Source of the DNA: Winogradskyella sp.
Lineage (GTDB): Bacteria > Bacteroidota > Bacteroidia > Flavobacteriales > Flavobacteriaceae
Assembly: GCF_013213975.1 (NCBI RefSeq)
Contig: NZ_JABSST010000031.1
Span: 1 to 36,064, forward strand
Direction of reading: 5' to 3'
Length of the DNA stretch: 36,064 nt
Positions 8,661 through 17,824 of the stretch are shown one piece after another (positions within the stretch are counted from its first letter, which is position 1; each line of letters opens with the position of its first letter). The position numbers and the translations under genes are program-made. A model generated the notes under the pieces. The model did not search any database. It worked only from the letters and a program-made list of their open reading frames with translations, and was not told the origin of the DNA.

Positions 8661-9572
8661 ATGAAAAGAAGACAATTTATAAAACAGTCGAGTGCAGCAA
8701 CTGCATTATTAAGTTTAGGAAGTTCATCCATGCATTCCCTCGATGATGTAAGTAAAAGAATAACTATTCTGCACACCAACGATGTACATAGTCATATCGA
8801 TCCTTTTGGACCAGAAGACAGTCGGAACCCAAACAAAGGTGGAGTGGCAAGGCGGGCAACTTTAGTAGAATCCATTAGAAAACAGAATCCACATACGTTA
8901 TTACTTGATGCTGGTGATATTTTTCAAGGAACACCTTACTTTAATTATTATGGAGGTGAATTAGAGTTCAAACTCATGAGTATGCTAAAGTACGATTTAG
9001 CAACCATTGGTAATCATGATTTTGACAATGGTGTAGATGGCTTACTTGCGCAAATGCCACATGCAAAATTTGATTTTGTTTCTGCAAACTATGACTTCTC
9101 TAACACAGTCCTTGACACCTTCGTGAAGCCTTATAAAACGTTTACAAAGAATGATATTAAAATTGGTATTTTTGGGCTTGGCATCCAGCTAGAAGGGTTA
9201 GTAAATAAAGATATGTACAAAGAAACTATTTACCATAATCCAATTGAAATTGCCCAAGACATGTCAAGAATATTAAAAGAGGAAGAACAATGTGATCTAG
9301 TGATTTGTCTCTCGCATATTGGTTATTATTACAGTGATATGCCTGATCGCGTTTGCGATTTAAATTTAGCACGCTCAACAAAAAACATTGATTTAATTAT
9401 TGGTGGACATACACATACTTTCCTGCCAAAACCTACGATAGAAAAAAACAGTGAAGGAAAAAATGTATTGGTAAATCAAGTCGGTGCCTATGGCCTTTAC
9501 TTAGGTAGAGTTGATTTTTATTTTAAAACTGGAAAGGAAACTCAGTCGGAAGGGACAACTATATTAATTTAG
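8661..9572 (+). CDS. 5'-nucleotidase / metallophosphatase catalytic domain with Tat-like signal
   Basis: The dinuclear-metal phosphoesterase half of a UshA-like nucleotidase. The 303 residues begin with a twin-arginine-type signal (KRRQFIK at 2-8 followed by a weakly hydrophobic stretch). All metal-ligand blocks follow: LHTNDVHSHID (Asp and His), LLLDAGDIFQGT, ATIGNHDFDNG, CLSHIGY and IIGGHTHTF. It stops where the linker to the C-terminal domain would begin. Its partner domain is the lipoprotein directly upstream. The likely role is periplasmic or surface scavenging of nucleotides. If both signals work as they look, the folded catalytic half goes by Tat and the other half by Sec and lipidation. 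Confidence 0.9.
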   Translation: MKRRQFIKQSSAATALLSLGSSSMHSLDDVSKRITILHTNDVHSHIDPFGPEDSRNPNKGGVARRATLVESIRKQNPHTLLLDAGDIFQGTPYFNYYGGELEFKLMSMLKYDLATIGNHDFDNGVDGLLAQMPHAKFDFVSANYDFSNTVLDTFVKPYKTFTKNDIKIGIFGLGIQLEGLVNKDMYKETIYHNPIEIAQDMSRILKEEEQCDLVICLSHIGYYYSDMPDRVCDLNLARSTKNIDLIIGGHTHTFLPKPTIEKNSEGKNVLVNQVGAYGLYLGRVDFYFKTGKETQSEGTTILI

Positions 9573-9630
9573 TAATTTTTGTAAGGTGCTTAAAATCTGA
9601 CGTCTAAGATTTCAACTAAATAACGAAAAC

Positions 9631-10020
9631 ATGAAATCTAACAAAATAATTTTAGTATTGAGAATTGCAGTTGCGGTTATTTTAATTCAAACACTTCGTT
9701 TTAAGTTTACGGCGCACCCAGACAGTGTATACATTTTTGAGACTGTGGGCTTAGAACCTTTTGGTAGAATCGGAATAGGAATATTGGAACTTATAGCTGG
9801 CATACTTCTTTTAATTCCAAAAACCGCATGGGCTGGCGCAATATTAACACTAGGACTTATTGGAGGCGCAATAATGATGCATCTCACAGAAATCGGAATT
9901 GTAGTTAAAGGTGATGGAGGTGTATTATTTTATACAGCTGTTGTGACCTTTACTCTAAGTGGAATAATTTTAATTAATCAGAGAAAGGCTATTCCTTTAA
10001 TAGGGCAAAAAATTAGTTAA
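9631..10020 (+). CDS. DoxX-like small membrane protein
   Basis: A 129-residue protein with four predicted membrane helices: IILVLRIAVAVILIQTL, IGIGILELIAGILLLIP, AGAILTLGLIGGAIMMH and GVLFYTAVVTFTLSGIIL. The spacing and the conserved-looking FKFTAHPDSVYIFETVG between helices 1 and 2 match the DoxX family. Members have been linked to sulphur or redox chemistry in the membrane, but no specific job can be assigned. It follows the nucleotidase pair by 58 bases and ends 3 bases from the convergent membrane protein. Confidence 0.8.
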   Translation: MKSNKIILVLRIAVAVILIQTLRFKFTAHPDSVYIFETVGLEPFGRIGIGILELIAGILLLIPKTAWAGAILTLGLIGGAIMMHLTEIGIVVKGDGGVLFYTAVVTFTLSGIILINQRKAIPLIGQKIS

Positions 10021-10023
10021 ATA

Positions 10024-10752
10024 TTATTCATCTGCATACTCCGGGATCGGACCAGTAAATTGGACTTGAGATTGTAAATAGAAAAATATAAATGCAACCA
10101 CAAGGAAGAACGAATATATGAATCCTAGGCTTCGATCATCCTCTAAAATATAATAATAAGCCAATTGAATAATCTCAGAAAAAACGATACAGATAGATCC
10201 AATAAGGATTAACATGGATTTATTATCATTCCTATACATATAATTTATCAAAGCTACAGATAGCAATGCCATAATAACTGCATTGTAGATGAACTCCAAA
10301 ATATATTGAGAAATATCTAATGCACCTTTCGTTGTATCTGTAACTAACACCACACAAAAAACATCTAAAGATACTAGTATGATAAGAGGAATAGTCAATT
10401 CTGTAAATACTTTCTTAAAATCTAACTCTGAAGTGATTCTAAGAATTAGAAAAATATAAGAAATAATATATAAAATATTAGCAGTATAATAGAATAGATC
10501 TATTTCGTAATGCTCAATGGGCTCAAAAAACCAAGACGAATAGCTAAGCACATGCGCTATTGTAAAAACTACTATAAACCAAAAAAATAATTTCGACTTC
10601 TTTTCTGTCCATTTACAATAAAGGATTGTTAAAATCACTAGCATTACTGCACTTACTGCTGCTCCTTCCAACTCCAAAGCCTGCCCCTGCAGCACTATAA
10701 AAATACAGCCTAGTAATAGCAATAATACTTTTAAGGTTCTATTTATTAACAT
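10024..10752 (-). CDS. Multi-pass membrane protein of unknown function
   Basis: A 242-residue protein that I do not recognise with confidence. It shows about eight hydrophobic segments, among them LKVLLLLLGCIFIVLQ, AAVSAVMLVILTILYC, LFFWFIVVFTIAHVLSY, NILYIISYIFLILRI, LIILVSLDVFCVVLV, AVIMALLSVALINYMY, MLILIGSICIVFSEIIQ and a final FFLVVAFIFFYL. The layout resembles YhhN-type integral membrane proteins, and the ISYIFLILRI region in mid-protein would fit, but this is weak. It has its own -7 element and no operon partner; the convergent DoxX gene ends 3 bases away. Confidence 0.82.
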   Translation of the reverse strand: MLINRTLKVLLLLLGCIFIVLQGQALELEGAAVSAVMLVILTILYCKWTEKKSKLFFWFIVVFTIAHVLSYSSWFFEPIEHYEIDLFYYTANILYIISYIFLILRITSELDFKKVFTELTIPLIILVSLDVFCVVLVTDTTKGALDISQYILEFIYNAVIMALLSVALINYMYRNDNKSMLILIGSICIVFSEIIQLAYYYILEDDRSLGFIYSFFLVVAFIFFYLQSQVQFTGPIPEYADE

Positions 10753-10775
10753 TAACTAATCCCTTACTAACGCAA

Positions 10776-10783
10776 CAAATATA
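10776..10783 (-). promoter_or_regulatory. -7 promoter element for the membrane-protein gene
   Basis: TATATTTG on the minus strand, whose upstream edge lies 31 bases before the ATG at 10752, fits the -7 consensus TAnnTTTG. It lies in the 99-base gap after ligA. No clear terminator for ligA is visible in that gap. Confidence 0.45.
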
Positions 10784-10851
10784 AAAATATTCTGCAATTA
10801 AACGAAAAAAAATGCTTTTAATCGGCGATAACACTCATTTATTGTAAGAAT

Positions 10852-12846
<1,995 letters not shown>

Positions 12847-13170
12847 CTACAATCTTTCTTTATTTAACCATTTAGGTGCTGGCAATGGCACAAAATTGTT
12901 CATTTTTTCCAACAACCCTTCAATTGTTGTATCCATGACAACTGCATCTAAATTTTCCTGTTTCAAAAATCCACGATCTACCATTATTTTACATTGTTGA
13001 ATCAACGCATCGTAATACCCATTAATATTTAAAATACCAATAGGCTTAGAATGAAGCCCCAATTGCCCCCATGTTGTAATTTCAAAAAACTCATCCATTG
13101 TACCAAACCCACCAGGAATAATTATAAATCCATCACTTCTATCATAAAATATTGCCTTTCGATCGTGCAA
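12847..13170 (-). pseudogene. LOG-family protein, C-terminal piece (gene broken by two in-frame stops)
   Basis: A 107-residue piece matching the C-terminal half of the LOG family (TIGR00730; lysine-decarboxylase-like nucleotide-monophosphate phosphoribohydrolases). It carries HDRKAIF, the catalytic PGGFGTMDEFFE motif, TWGQLGLHSKPIGILN and NGYYDALI. It could start only at a TTG (13168-13170), at the position where relatives have the Met of MHERK. It is in the same frame as the N-terminal piece and separated from it by TAA codons at 13189-13191 and 13180-13182. Family members align through this gap with no insertion or deletion. It may be a pseudogene, or the piece may be made by reinitiation. 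Confidence 0.72.
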
Positions 13171-13188
13171 AATGTATGTTTATATAAT

Positions 13189-13428
13189 TTAGTTAAGACC
13201 ATAATGAACAATTTCTTTAGTTTCTAAAAAATGCGGAATAACACCAATCACCTTACCATTTCTTTCAAGAGCTCCTTCTGCAACTTTTCCCATAATGCCA
13301 ATTTTAGCCGCACCATAAACCAATGCAATAGCATTTTTGGCAAGTGTTTGTCCCAATTGATAAGCTGTTTCAATAATCATTTGATCATTGCCCTCACTAC
13401 TGCCGCAAAACACAGATATACTTTTCAT
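13189..13428 (-). pseudogene. LOG-family protein, N-terminal piece
   Basis: The 79-residue N-terminal half of a LOG-family phosphoribohydrolase. It has ISVFCGSSEGND (4-15), the Rossmann-like VYGAAKIGIMG (about 38-48; relatives usually have VYGGAKVGLMG) and KVIGVIPHFLETKEIVHYGLN just before the stop. Its ATG shares one base with the stop of prmC (TAATG). The frame continues after the TAA into the C-terminal piece. Alone it lacks the PGGxGT catalytic motif, so this fragment is not expected to be active. Confidence 0.72.
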
Positions 13429-14300
13429 TAAATCATATGTCCTTTTATCATTCTATCGTTACCATTTAAATCTTTTCTTAACACAACACCTTCAAACTTA
13501 TAAGCGTCTAATAGCGTCACCATTTCCTTTCCAAGATACTGGTTAATTTCAAAAAATAATTGACCATCAATATTCAACTTATCAACAGCTAATGCTGCTA
13601 TTGCATCAAAAAACTGAAGAGGATTTTCATTATCAACAAACAAAGCTAATGAGGGCTCATTGTCTAATACATTAGGGTTCATTTCTTGTTTTTCTAAACA
13701 CCGTACATAAGGAGGATTAGAAACGATAACATCAAAATTTAAATCGTCCATTTGACAACTCCAAGAAGTTTTATCTAATACATCTCCCTCTATAAATTGA
13801 ATATTTACCTGATTATCCTCTGCGTTCGTTCTTGCTACATCTAAAGCCTGTTCTGAAACATCTAAGGCATATATAGTTGCATTTTGTATGTGCTTTGCAA
13901 GTGCAATAGCAATACATCCAGAACCTGTTCCAATATCTAAAATCTTAAGTTTCTTATTAGTTTGCCTACTTGCATTATCCTTGACAATCCAGTTAATAAG
14001 CTCTTCAGTCTCTGGTCTTGGGATAAGAACATCAGAATTTACCTTAAATTTTAAACCATAGAATTCAGTCTCCCCGAGGACATACTGAATAGGCTTTTGA
14101 GCTTTTAACTCATTTAATACGGTTATGAGCTGCCCTGTTTCAATTTTTGAGAACGTGAATTCAGGGTCTAGTGCTAATTGCAATCTTGAAATATTAAAAT
14201 AAAACTCTGTACTCAAGAAATAAAAGGTTTCTACCTCGTCCCTTCCGTAGATAGCATTCAACTCGTTATGGAAAATTTGCTTTAGATCTAATGCTTTCAC
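13428..14300 (-). CDS. prmC: Release factor glutamine methyltransferase PrmC (HemK)
   Basis: Methylates the Gln of the GGQ motif in release factors RF1 and RF2 using SAM. It has an N-terminal helical domain, PIQYVLGETEFYGLKF, LIPRPETEELI, the SAM-binding ILDIGTGSGCIAIAL and the signature VSNPPYV. I choose a GTG start at 14300-14298 (then KALDLKQIFHNEL). It lies two bases after the stop of the upstream GNAT gene and matches where relatives begin, giving 290 residues. An ATG at 14333 or 14324 would overlap that gene by 31 or 22 bases and is less likely. Its stop overlaps the LOG-family start (TAATG). Confidence 0.9.
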   Translation of the reverse strand: MKALDLKQIFHNELNAIYGRDEVETFYFLSTEFYFNISRLQLALDPEFTFSKIETGQLITVLNELKAQKPIQYVLGETEFYGLKFKVNSDVLIPRPETEELINWIVKDNASRQTNKKLKILDIGTGSGCIAIALAKHIQNATIYALDVSEQALDVARTNAEDNQVNIQFIEGDVLDKTSWSCQMDDLNFDVIVSNPPYVRCLEKQEMNPNVLDNEPSLALFVDNENPLQFFDAIAALAVDKLNIDGQLFFEINQYLGKEMVTLLDAYKFEGVVLRKDLNGNDRMIKGHMI

Positions 14301-14302
14301 GG

Positions 14303-14794
14303 TTATAAATCTTTTAGCATCCATACAGAACAAGAATAATGCCCTGTATCACCCATTGGCTCATCTATAAAATCAAACCCAACTTTTTTATACAATCTTC
14401 TAGCATTATCCATGTAAGGCATTGTCTCTAAATAACACTGATCAAAGCCTACATTTTTAGCAAATTCAAGACATTTGAACATCATCTTACTTCCTAAGCC
14501 TACACCGCGTGCCTCAGGCAGAAAATACATCTTTTGCAATTCGCATACGTTGCCTTCATAATTATCTAAAGGAGATATTCCAGCACCCCCAAGAATTGCA
14601 TCATTCTGTTGCAAAACAAAATAGGCTTTTCGAGGTTGATTATATGTTTCCGTCATGTAATCCAGAGCTTTGTCTTCGTAAGCTGTACCAACCTTAGGCA
14701 CTCCTAGCTCTATTAAAACGGAGCGAATGGCTCTAGCAATTTTTGGGTCGTCATCGGATTTAATTTCTCGAATAACAATAGTATCTTTACCCAC
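14303..14794 (-). CDS. GNAT family N-acetyltransferase
   Basis: A 163-residue acetyl-CoA-dependent acetyltransferase; the substrate cannot be told. Motif A is clear: ELQKMYFLPEARGVGLGSKMM (about residues 85-105) with the RGVGLG pyrophosphate-binding loop. Later LETMPYMDNARRLYKKVGF is the usual motif B with YKKVGF. The start is GTG (14794-14792): the frame is closed by a stop 9 bases further up and there is no ATG. It heads the GNAT-prmC-LOG-ligA run. No perfect -7 element is seen in the 61-base divergent gap. Confidence 0.88.
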   Translation of the reverse strand: MGKDTIVIREIKSDDDPKIARAIRSVLIELGVPKVGTAYEDKALDYMTETYNQPRKAYFVLQQNDAILGGAGISPLDNYEGNVCELQKMYFLPEARGVGLGSKMMFKCLEFAKNVGFDQCYLETMPYMDNARRLYKKVGFDFIDEPMGDTGHYSCSVWMLKDL

Positions 14795-14855
14795 CTTGAA
14801 ATATTATTTTATACTGTAATTAAATAAGTTTCAAGATAGCCATATTTAAACTTTT

Positions 14856-15314
14856 ATGACCAATAGATTACCATTCATTTTACTATTTTTTACACTACTT
14901 TTCAACTGTTCAATAAATGAACAACCTGAGTTTATTGGCATTGATAATATTAAGATTTTAGACTCAAACATCAAGAATATTACCATTAGTGCCGATGCAC
15001 ACTTTACAAACCCAAATGACCTAAGTGGTCAATTAAAAACTGACAATCTCAAAGTCTACATCAATGATTTCGAAGTTGCAAAATTTATTTCTAAAGAATT
15101 TGAAGTACCTAAGAGAAAAGATTTTAAAATACCACTAACCGTGTCCATTGCAACAGACAGCATTATCGATAAAAAAAGTGTTGGAGGCCTATTGAGCAGT
15201 CTAATATCTCAAAATTTGAAAGTACAGTATAAAGGCAAAATAAAATATAAAGTACTAGGATATTCCTCAACATATGATGTTAATGAAACCCAAAATATTA
15301 AAATAAAACTGTAA
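14856..15314 (+). CDS. LEA type 2 (WHy-domain) lipoprotein
   Basis: A 152-residue lipoprotein with signal LLFFTLLFNC (Cys18). The mature part shows the LEA2/WHy fold pattern: repeated strands with IKNITISADAHFTNPNDLSGQLKT and KRKDFKIPLTVSIATD, and a late KVQYKGKIKYKVLGYSSTYDV. This family is common and uncharacterised in Flavobacteria. Its stop TAA abuts the TTG start of ribD, so it appears to be the first gene of the ribD operon. Any link to riboflavin synthesis is positional only. Confidence 0.82.
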   Translation: MTNRLPFILLFFTLLFNCSINEQPEFIGIDNIKILDSNIKNITISADAHFTNPNDLSGQLKTDNLKVYINDFEVAKFISKEFEVPKRKDFKIPLTVSIATDSIIDKKSVGGLLSSLISQNLKVQYKGKIKYKVLGYSSTYDVNETQNIKIKL

Positions 15315-16319
15315 TTGAACTCCCACGAAGACTATATAAGACGCTGTATTCAAATAGGATCTAATGGCCTAGGAACGGCACAACCAAATCCTATGGTTGG
15401 CGCTGTTATTGTTTATAATAACCGAATCATTGGGGAAGGTTATACAAGTCCTTATGGTGGCAGTCATGCTGAGGTTAATGCAATCAATTCTGTGCATGAC
15501 ATTTCTCTATTATCAGAAAGTACCTTGTACGTTACCTTAGAACCATGCAGTCACTTTGGAAAAACACCACCTTGTAGTGACTTGATAATTAAACATCAAA
15601 TCCCAAGAGTAGTTATTGGATGCATAGACGATAATCCTGAAGTTGCCGGTAGAGGTGTTAAAAAATTAAGAGACTCAGGATGCGAAGTCATTCTAGGTAT
15701 TCTTGAGGAAGACTGTAAAAACCATCATAAACGGTTCTTTACCTTTCATAACAAAAAACGACCTTACATTATTTTAAAATGGGCTGAGTCTGGTGATGGA
15801 TATATCGCTCCTAAAACAAAAAAAGAGAAACAACCTGTTTGGATAACTAACGCCTATTCCAGACAATTGGTGCATAGATGGAGATCTGAAGAACATGCTA
15901 TTTTAGTTGGTACTACTACCGTTATGGAGGATAATCCAAGCTTGACCGTAAGGGATTGGAAAGGACCAAACCCAATAAGAGTTGTGTTAGATAGGTCGAA
16001 AAAACTAGATGTTGAGTACGCTGTTTTTAACACTAAAGCAAAAACAATTAGGCTATTAGAAGATCATATCAACTATGACTTACCTATTGCAGCACAGATT
16101 AGTAAATATCTTTTTAAACAAAATATTAGTTCAGTCATAATCGAAGGTGGGTCAAAAACCATTCAGTCATTTATTGATGAAGAACTTTGGGATGAAGCTT
16201 TTGTCTTTTACGGTTCTGTTCTCTTTAAAAATGGCATTAAAGCTCCAAAATTTAATGGTTGTCTTAAATCTGAAACTCGCATTCTAAAGGATACATTAAA
16301 AGTTTATGTCAAAAATTAG
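15315..16319 (+). CDS. ribD: Riboflavin biosynthesis deaminase/reductase RibD
   Basis: Bifunctional enzyme of riboflavin synthesis: deaminates the pyrimidine intermediate, then reduces the ribosyl side chain. The deaminase domain (1-145) has zinc ligands His51 in HAEVNA with catalytic Glu53, and Cys78/Cys87 in EPCSHFGKTPPC, plus PNPMVGAV at 24-31. The reductase domain (150-334) has LKWAESGDGYIA, DNPSLTVR and SVIIEGGSKTIQSFI. It starts with TTG directly after the LEA2 stop (TAA-TTG); relatives begin M-N-x-HE at this exact place, and no ATG is available nearby. It overlaps the HAD gene by 14 bases. Confidence 0.93.
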   Translation: MNSHEDYIRRCIQIGSNGLGTAQPNPMVGAVIVYNNRIIGEGYTSPYGGSHAEVNAINSVHDISLLSESTLYVTLEPCSHFGKTPPCSDLIIKHQIPRVVIGCIDDNPEVAGRGVKKLRDSGCEVILGILEEDCKNHHKRFFTFHNKKRPYIILKWAESGDGYIAPKTKKEKQPVWITNAYSRQLVHRWRSEEHAILVGTTTVMEDNPSLTVRDWKGPNPIRVVLDRSKKLDVEYAVFNTKAKTIRLLEDHINYDLPIAAQISKYLFKQNISSVIIEGGSKTIQSFIDEELWDEAFVFYGSVLFKNGIKAPKFNGCLKSETRILKDTLKVYVKN

Positions 16320-16923
16320 CACTTTAATATTCGATTTTGGTGACGTCTTTATCAATTTAGATAAAGAAGGGGCTATGCAAAATGCTTTAAACCTATTTAA
16401 AGTAAAAGCATTTGAAAAGGATATGCTTAACACCAATACTCTATATGAAGTTGGAGCAATTTCTACCAAGCAATTCTTAAAATTTTATAGTAATAAATTT
16501 CCAAATCTAAATGAAGCGGAAATTATTGATGCTTGGAATTTTATCATTAAAGATTTCCCTACACATCGTTTAGAGTTTATTCAAAATTTGGCTCAGGATA
16601 AGTCTTTTAACTTGATGCTTTTGAGCAACACCAATGAAATGCACATCAATTTTATTGCCTCATCCGTGAGTTTTTACCAAGACTTTAAGTCTTGCTTTGA
16701 TAAATTTTATTTATCACATGAAATACATCTACGAAAGCCAAATACTGATATTTTTGAGTTTGTTTTGAGAGAAAATGGTTTAAAACCAAACGAATGCCTC
16801 TTTATCGATGACACTAAAGATAATACTCTTACTGCAGACAAGCTAGGTTTTAATACATGGACTATTGATGAAACTAAAGAGGATATCATAACTATATTTG
16901 AAACCAAACAAGCGCTGTTTTGA
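16306..16923 (+). CDS. HAD superfamily (subfamily IA, YihX-like) phosphatase
   Basis: A 205-residue HAD hydrolase. Motif I is IFDFGDVFINLD with nucleophile Asp10; the usual second Asp is Gly12, as in YihX-like sugar-phosphate phosphatases. Motif II is LLSNTNE, motif III Lys in LRKPNTDIFEF, motif IV FIDDTKDN. The helical cap lies at about 20-90. Riboflavin synthesis needs a HAD-type phosphatase to dephosphorylate the RibD product. The 14-base overlap with ribD makes that role possible, but this is inference; general sugar-phosphate activity is equally likely. Confidence 0.88.
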   Translation: MSKISTLIFDFGDVFINLDKEGAMQNALNLFKVKAFEKDMLNTNTLYEVGAISTKQFLKFYSNKFPNLNEAEIIDAWNFIIKDFPTHRLEFIQNLAQDKSFNLMLLSNTNEMHINFIASSVSFYQDFKSCFDKFYLSHEIHLRKPNTDIFEFVLRENGLKPNECLFIDDTKDNTLTADKLGFNTWTIDETKEDIITIFETKQALF

Positions 16924-17768
16924 TTTATTTAAGTCTTAGTATATTATCATCTACATCAATTTTTATACTTTTTAAACTCTTTAAAAAGCATAATATAAAC
17001 ACACTGCATGCTATTGTCGTTAATTATATCACCGCTGGTACTTGTGGAATTGTTTTTTCAGAACAAAGCACGAGTTTTCCAGCCATAGTAAATTCCTCAT
17101 GGGTATATGTTGCAATAGCCTTAGGCTTTCTGTTCATTTCAATATTCAATGTCATGGCACTAACAGCTCAAAAAAATGGGCTTTCCGTTGCATCTGTTGC
17201 AAGTAAAATGAGTGTTATAATCCCAATTCTTTTTGGCATTCTTATTTATAAGGAAAGTATCGGTATTCAAAAAACCATTGGAATTATATTGGCCTTGGTT
17301 GCTGTATTTCTCACATCTATCAAACGAAAAGATGATACTGTATTAACACAGTCTGTTTATTTACCATTATTATTATTCTTTGGGTCTGGTATAATAGATA
17401 CAAGTGTCAATCATTTTGCACCTGAAAATAATATCCCTTTATTCTTAACAGTAATTTTTGCAGTGGCAGGATTTATTGGAATTATAATAAGTATTTATAA
17501 CGTTGTTAAAAATGAGTCTAAGTTTAAGTTTAAAGCCGTCCCTTTTGGTTTTGCCTTAGTCACTGTTAATTATGGCTCAATGTATTTTCTATTGAAAGCT
17601 CTAAGAATAGAGGGATTTGAAAGCTCTAATATTTTCACGATTAATAATGTAGCCATTGTTGGAGTTTCGGCTCTTGTAGGACTAATACTTTTCAAAGAAC
17701 ATATTTCAAAGCAAAATTGGCTAGGTATATTAATCGCCATTGCTTCAATAATTCTTGTAACGATTTAA
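16920..17768 (+). CDS. EamA/DMT-family transporter
   Basis: A 282-residue membrane protein with about ten helices in two repeats, each ending in the EamA pattern: ILFGILIYKESIGIQKTIGIILALVAVFL mid-protein and a C-terminal LVGLILFKEHISKQNWLGI. Substrate unknown; drug/metabolite transporters export or import many small molecules. It starts with TTG overlapping the stop of the HAD gene (TTGA), giving the sequence MIYLSLSIL. Last gene of the LEA2-ribD-HAD-EamA operon, closed by a shared terminator. A flavin-related substrate is conceivable only from context. Confidence 0.88.
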   Translation: MIYLSLSILSSTSIFILFKLFKKHNINTLHAIVVNYITAGTCGIVFSEQSTSFPAIVNSSWVYVAIALGFLFISIFNVMALTAQKNGLSVASVASKMSVIIPILFGILIYKESIGIQKTIGIILALVAVFLTSIKRKDDTVLTQSVYLPLLLFFGSGIIDTSVNHFAPENNIPLFLTVIFAVAGFIGIIISIYNVVKNESKFKFKAVPFGFALVTVNYGSMYFLLKALRIEGFESSNIFTINNVAIVGVSALVGLILFKEHISKQNWLGILIAIASIILVTI

Positions 17769-17773
17769 ATTAA

Positions 17774-17805
17774 AAAGACCCTAACATTAAAATGAAAGGG
17801 TCTTT
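17774..17805. terminator. Bidirectional terminator between EamA and arylsulfotransferase genes
   Basis: A perfect 9-bp stem (AAAGACCCT/AGGGTCTTT, 17774-17782 with 17797-17805) with a 14-base loop lies in the 56-base gap between convergent genes. T-rich flanks occur on both sides, the better run (17772-17776 read in reverse) being for minus-strand transcripts. Confidence 0.78.
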
Positions 17806-17824
17806 AAATAATATTATATTTTGA

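Noticed and set aside
9593..9612. AAATCT/AGATTT inverted repeat before the DoxX-like gene
   Set aside because: A 6-base stem with no further support; not distinguishable from chance.
16306..16923. Missing second Asp in HAD motif I as a sign of a dead enzyme
   Set aside because: YihX-like HAD phosphatases carry Gly at the same place and are active, so it is not taken as inactivation.
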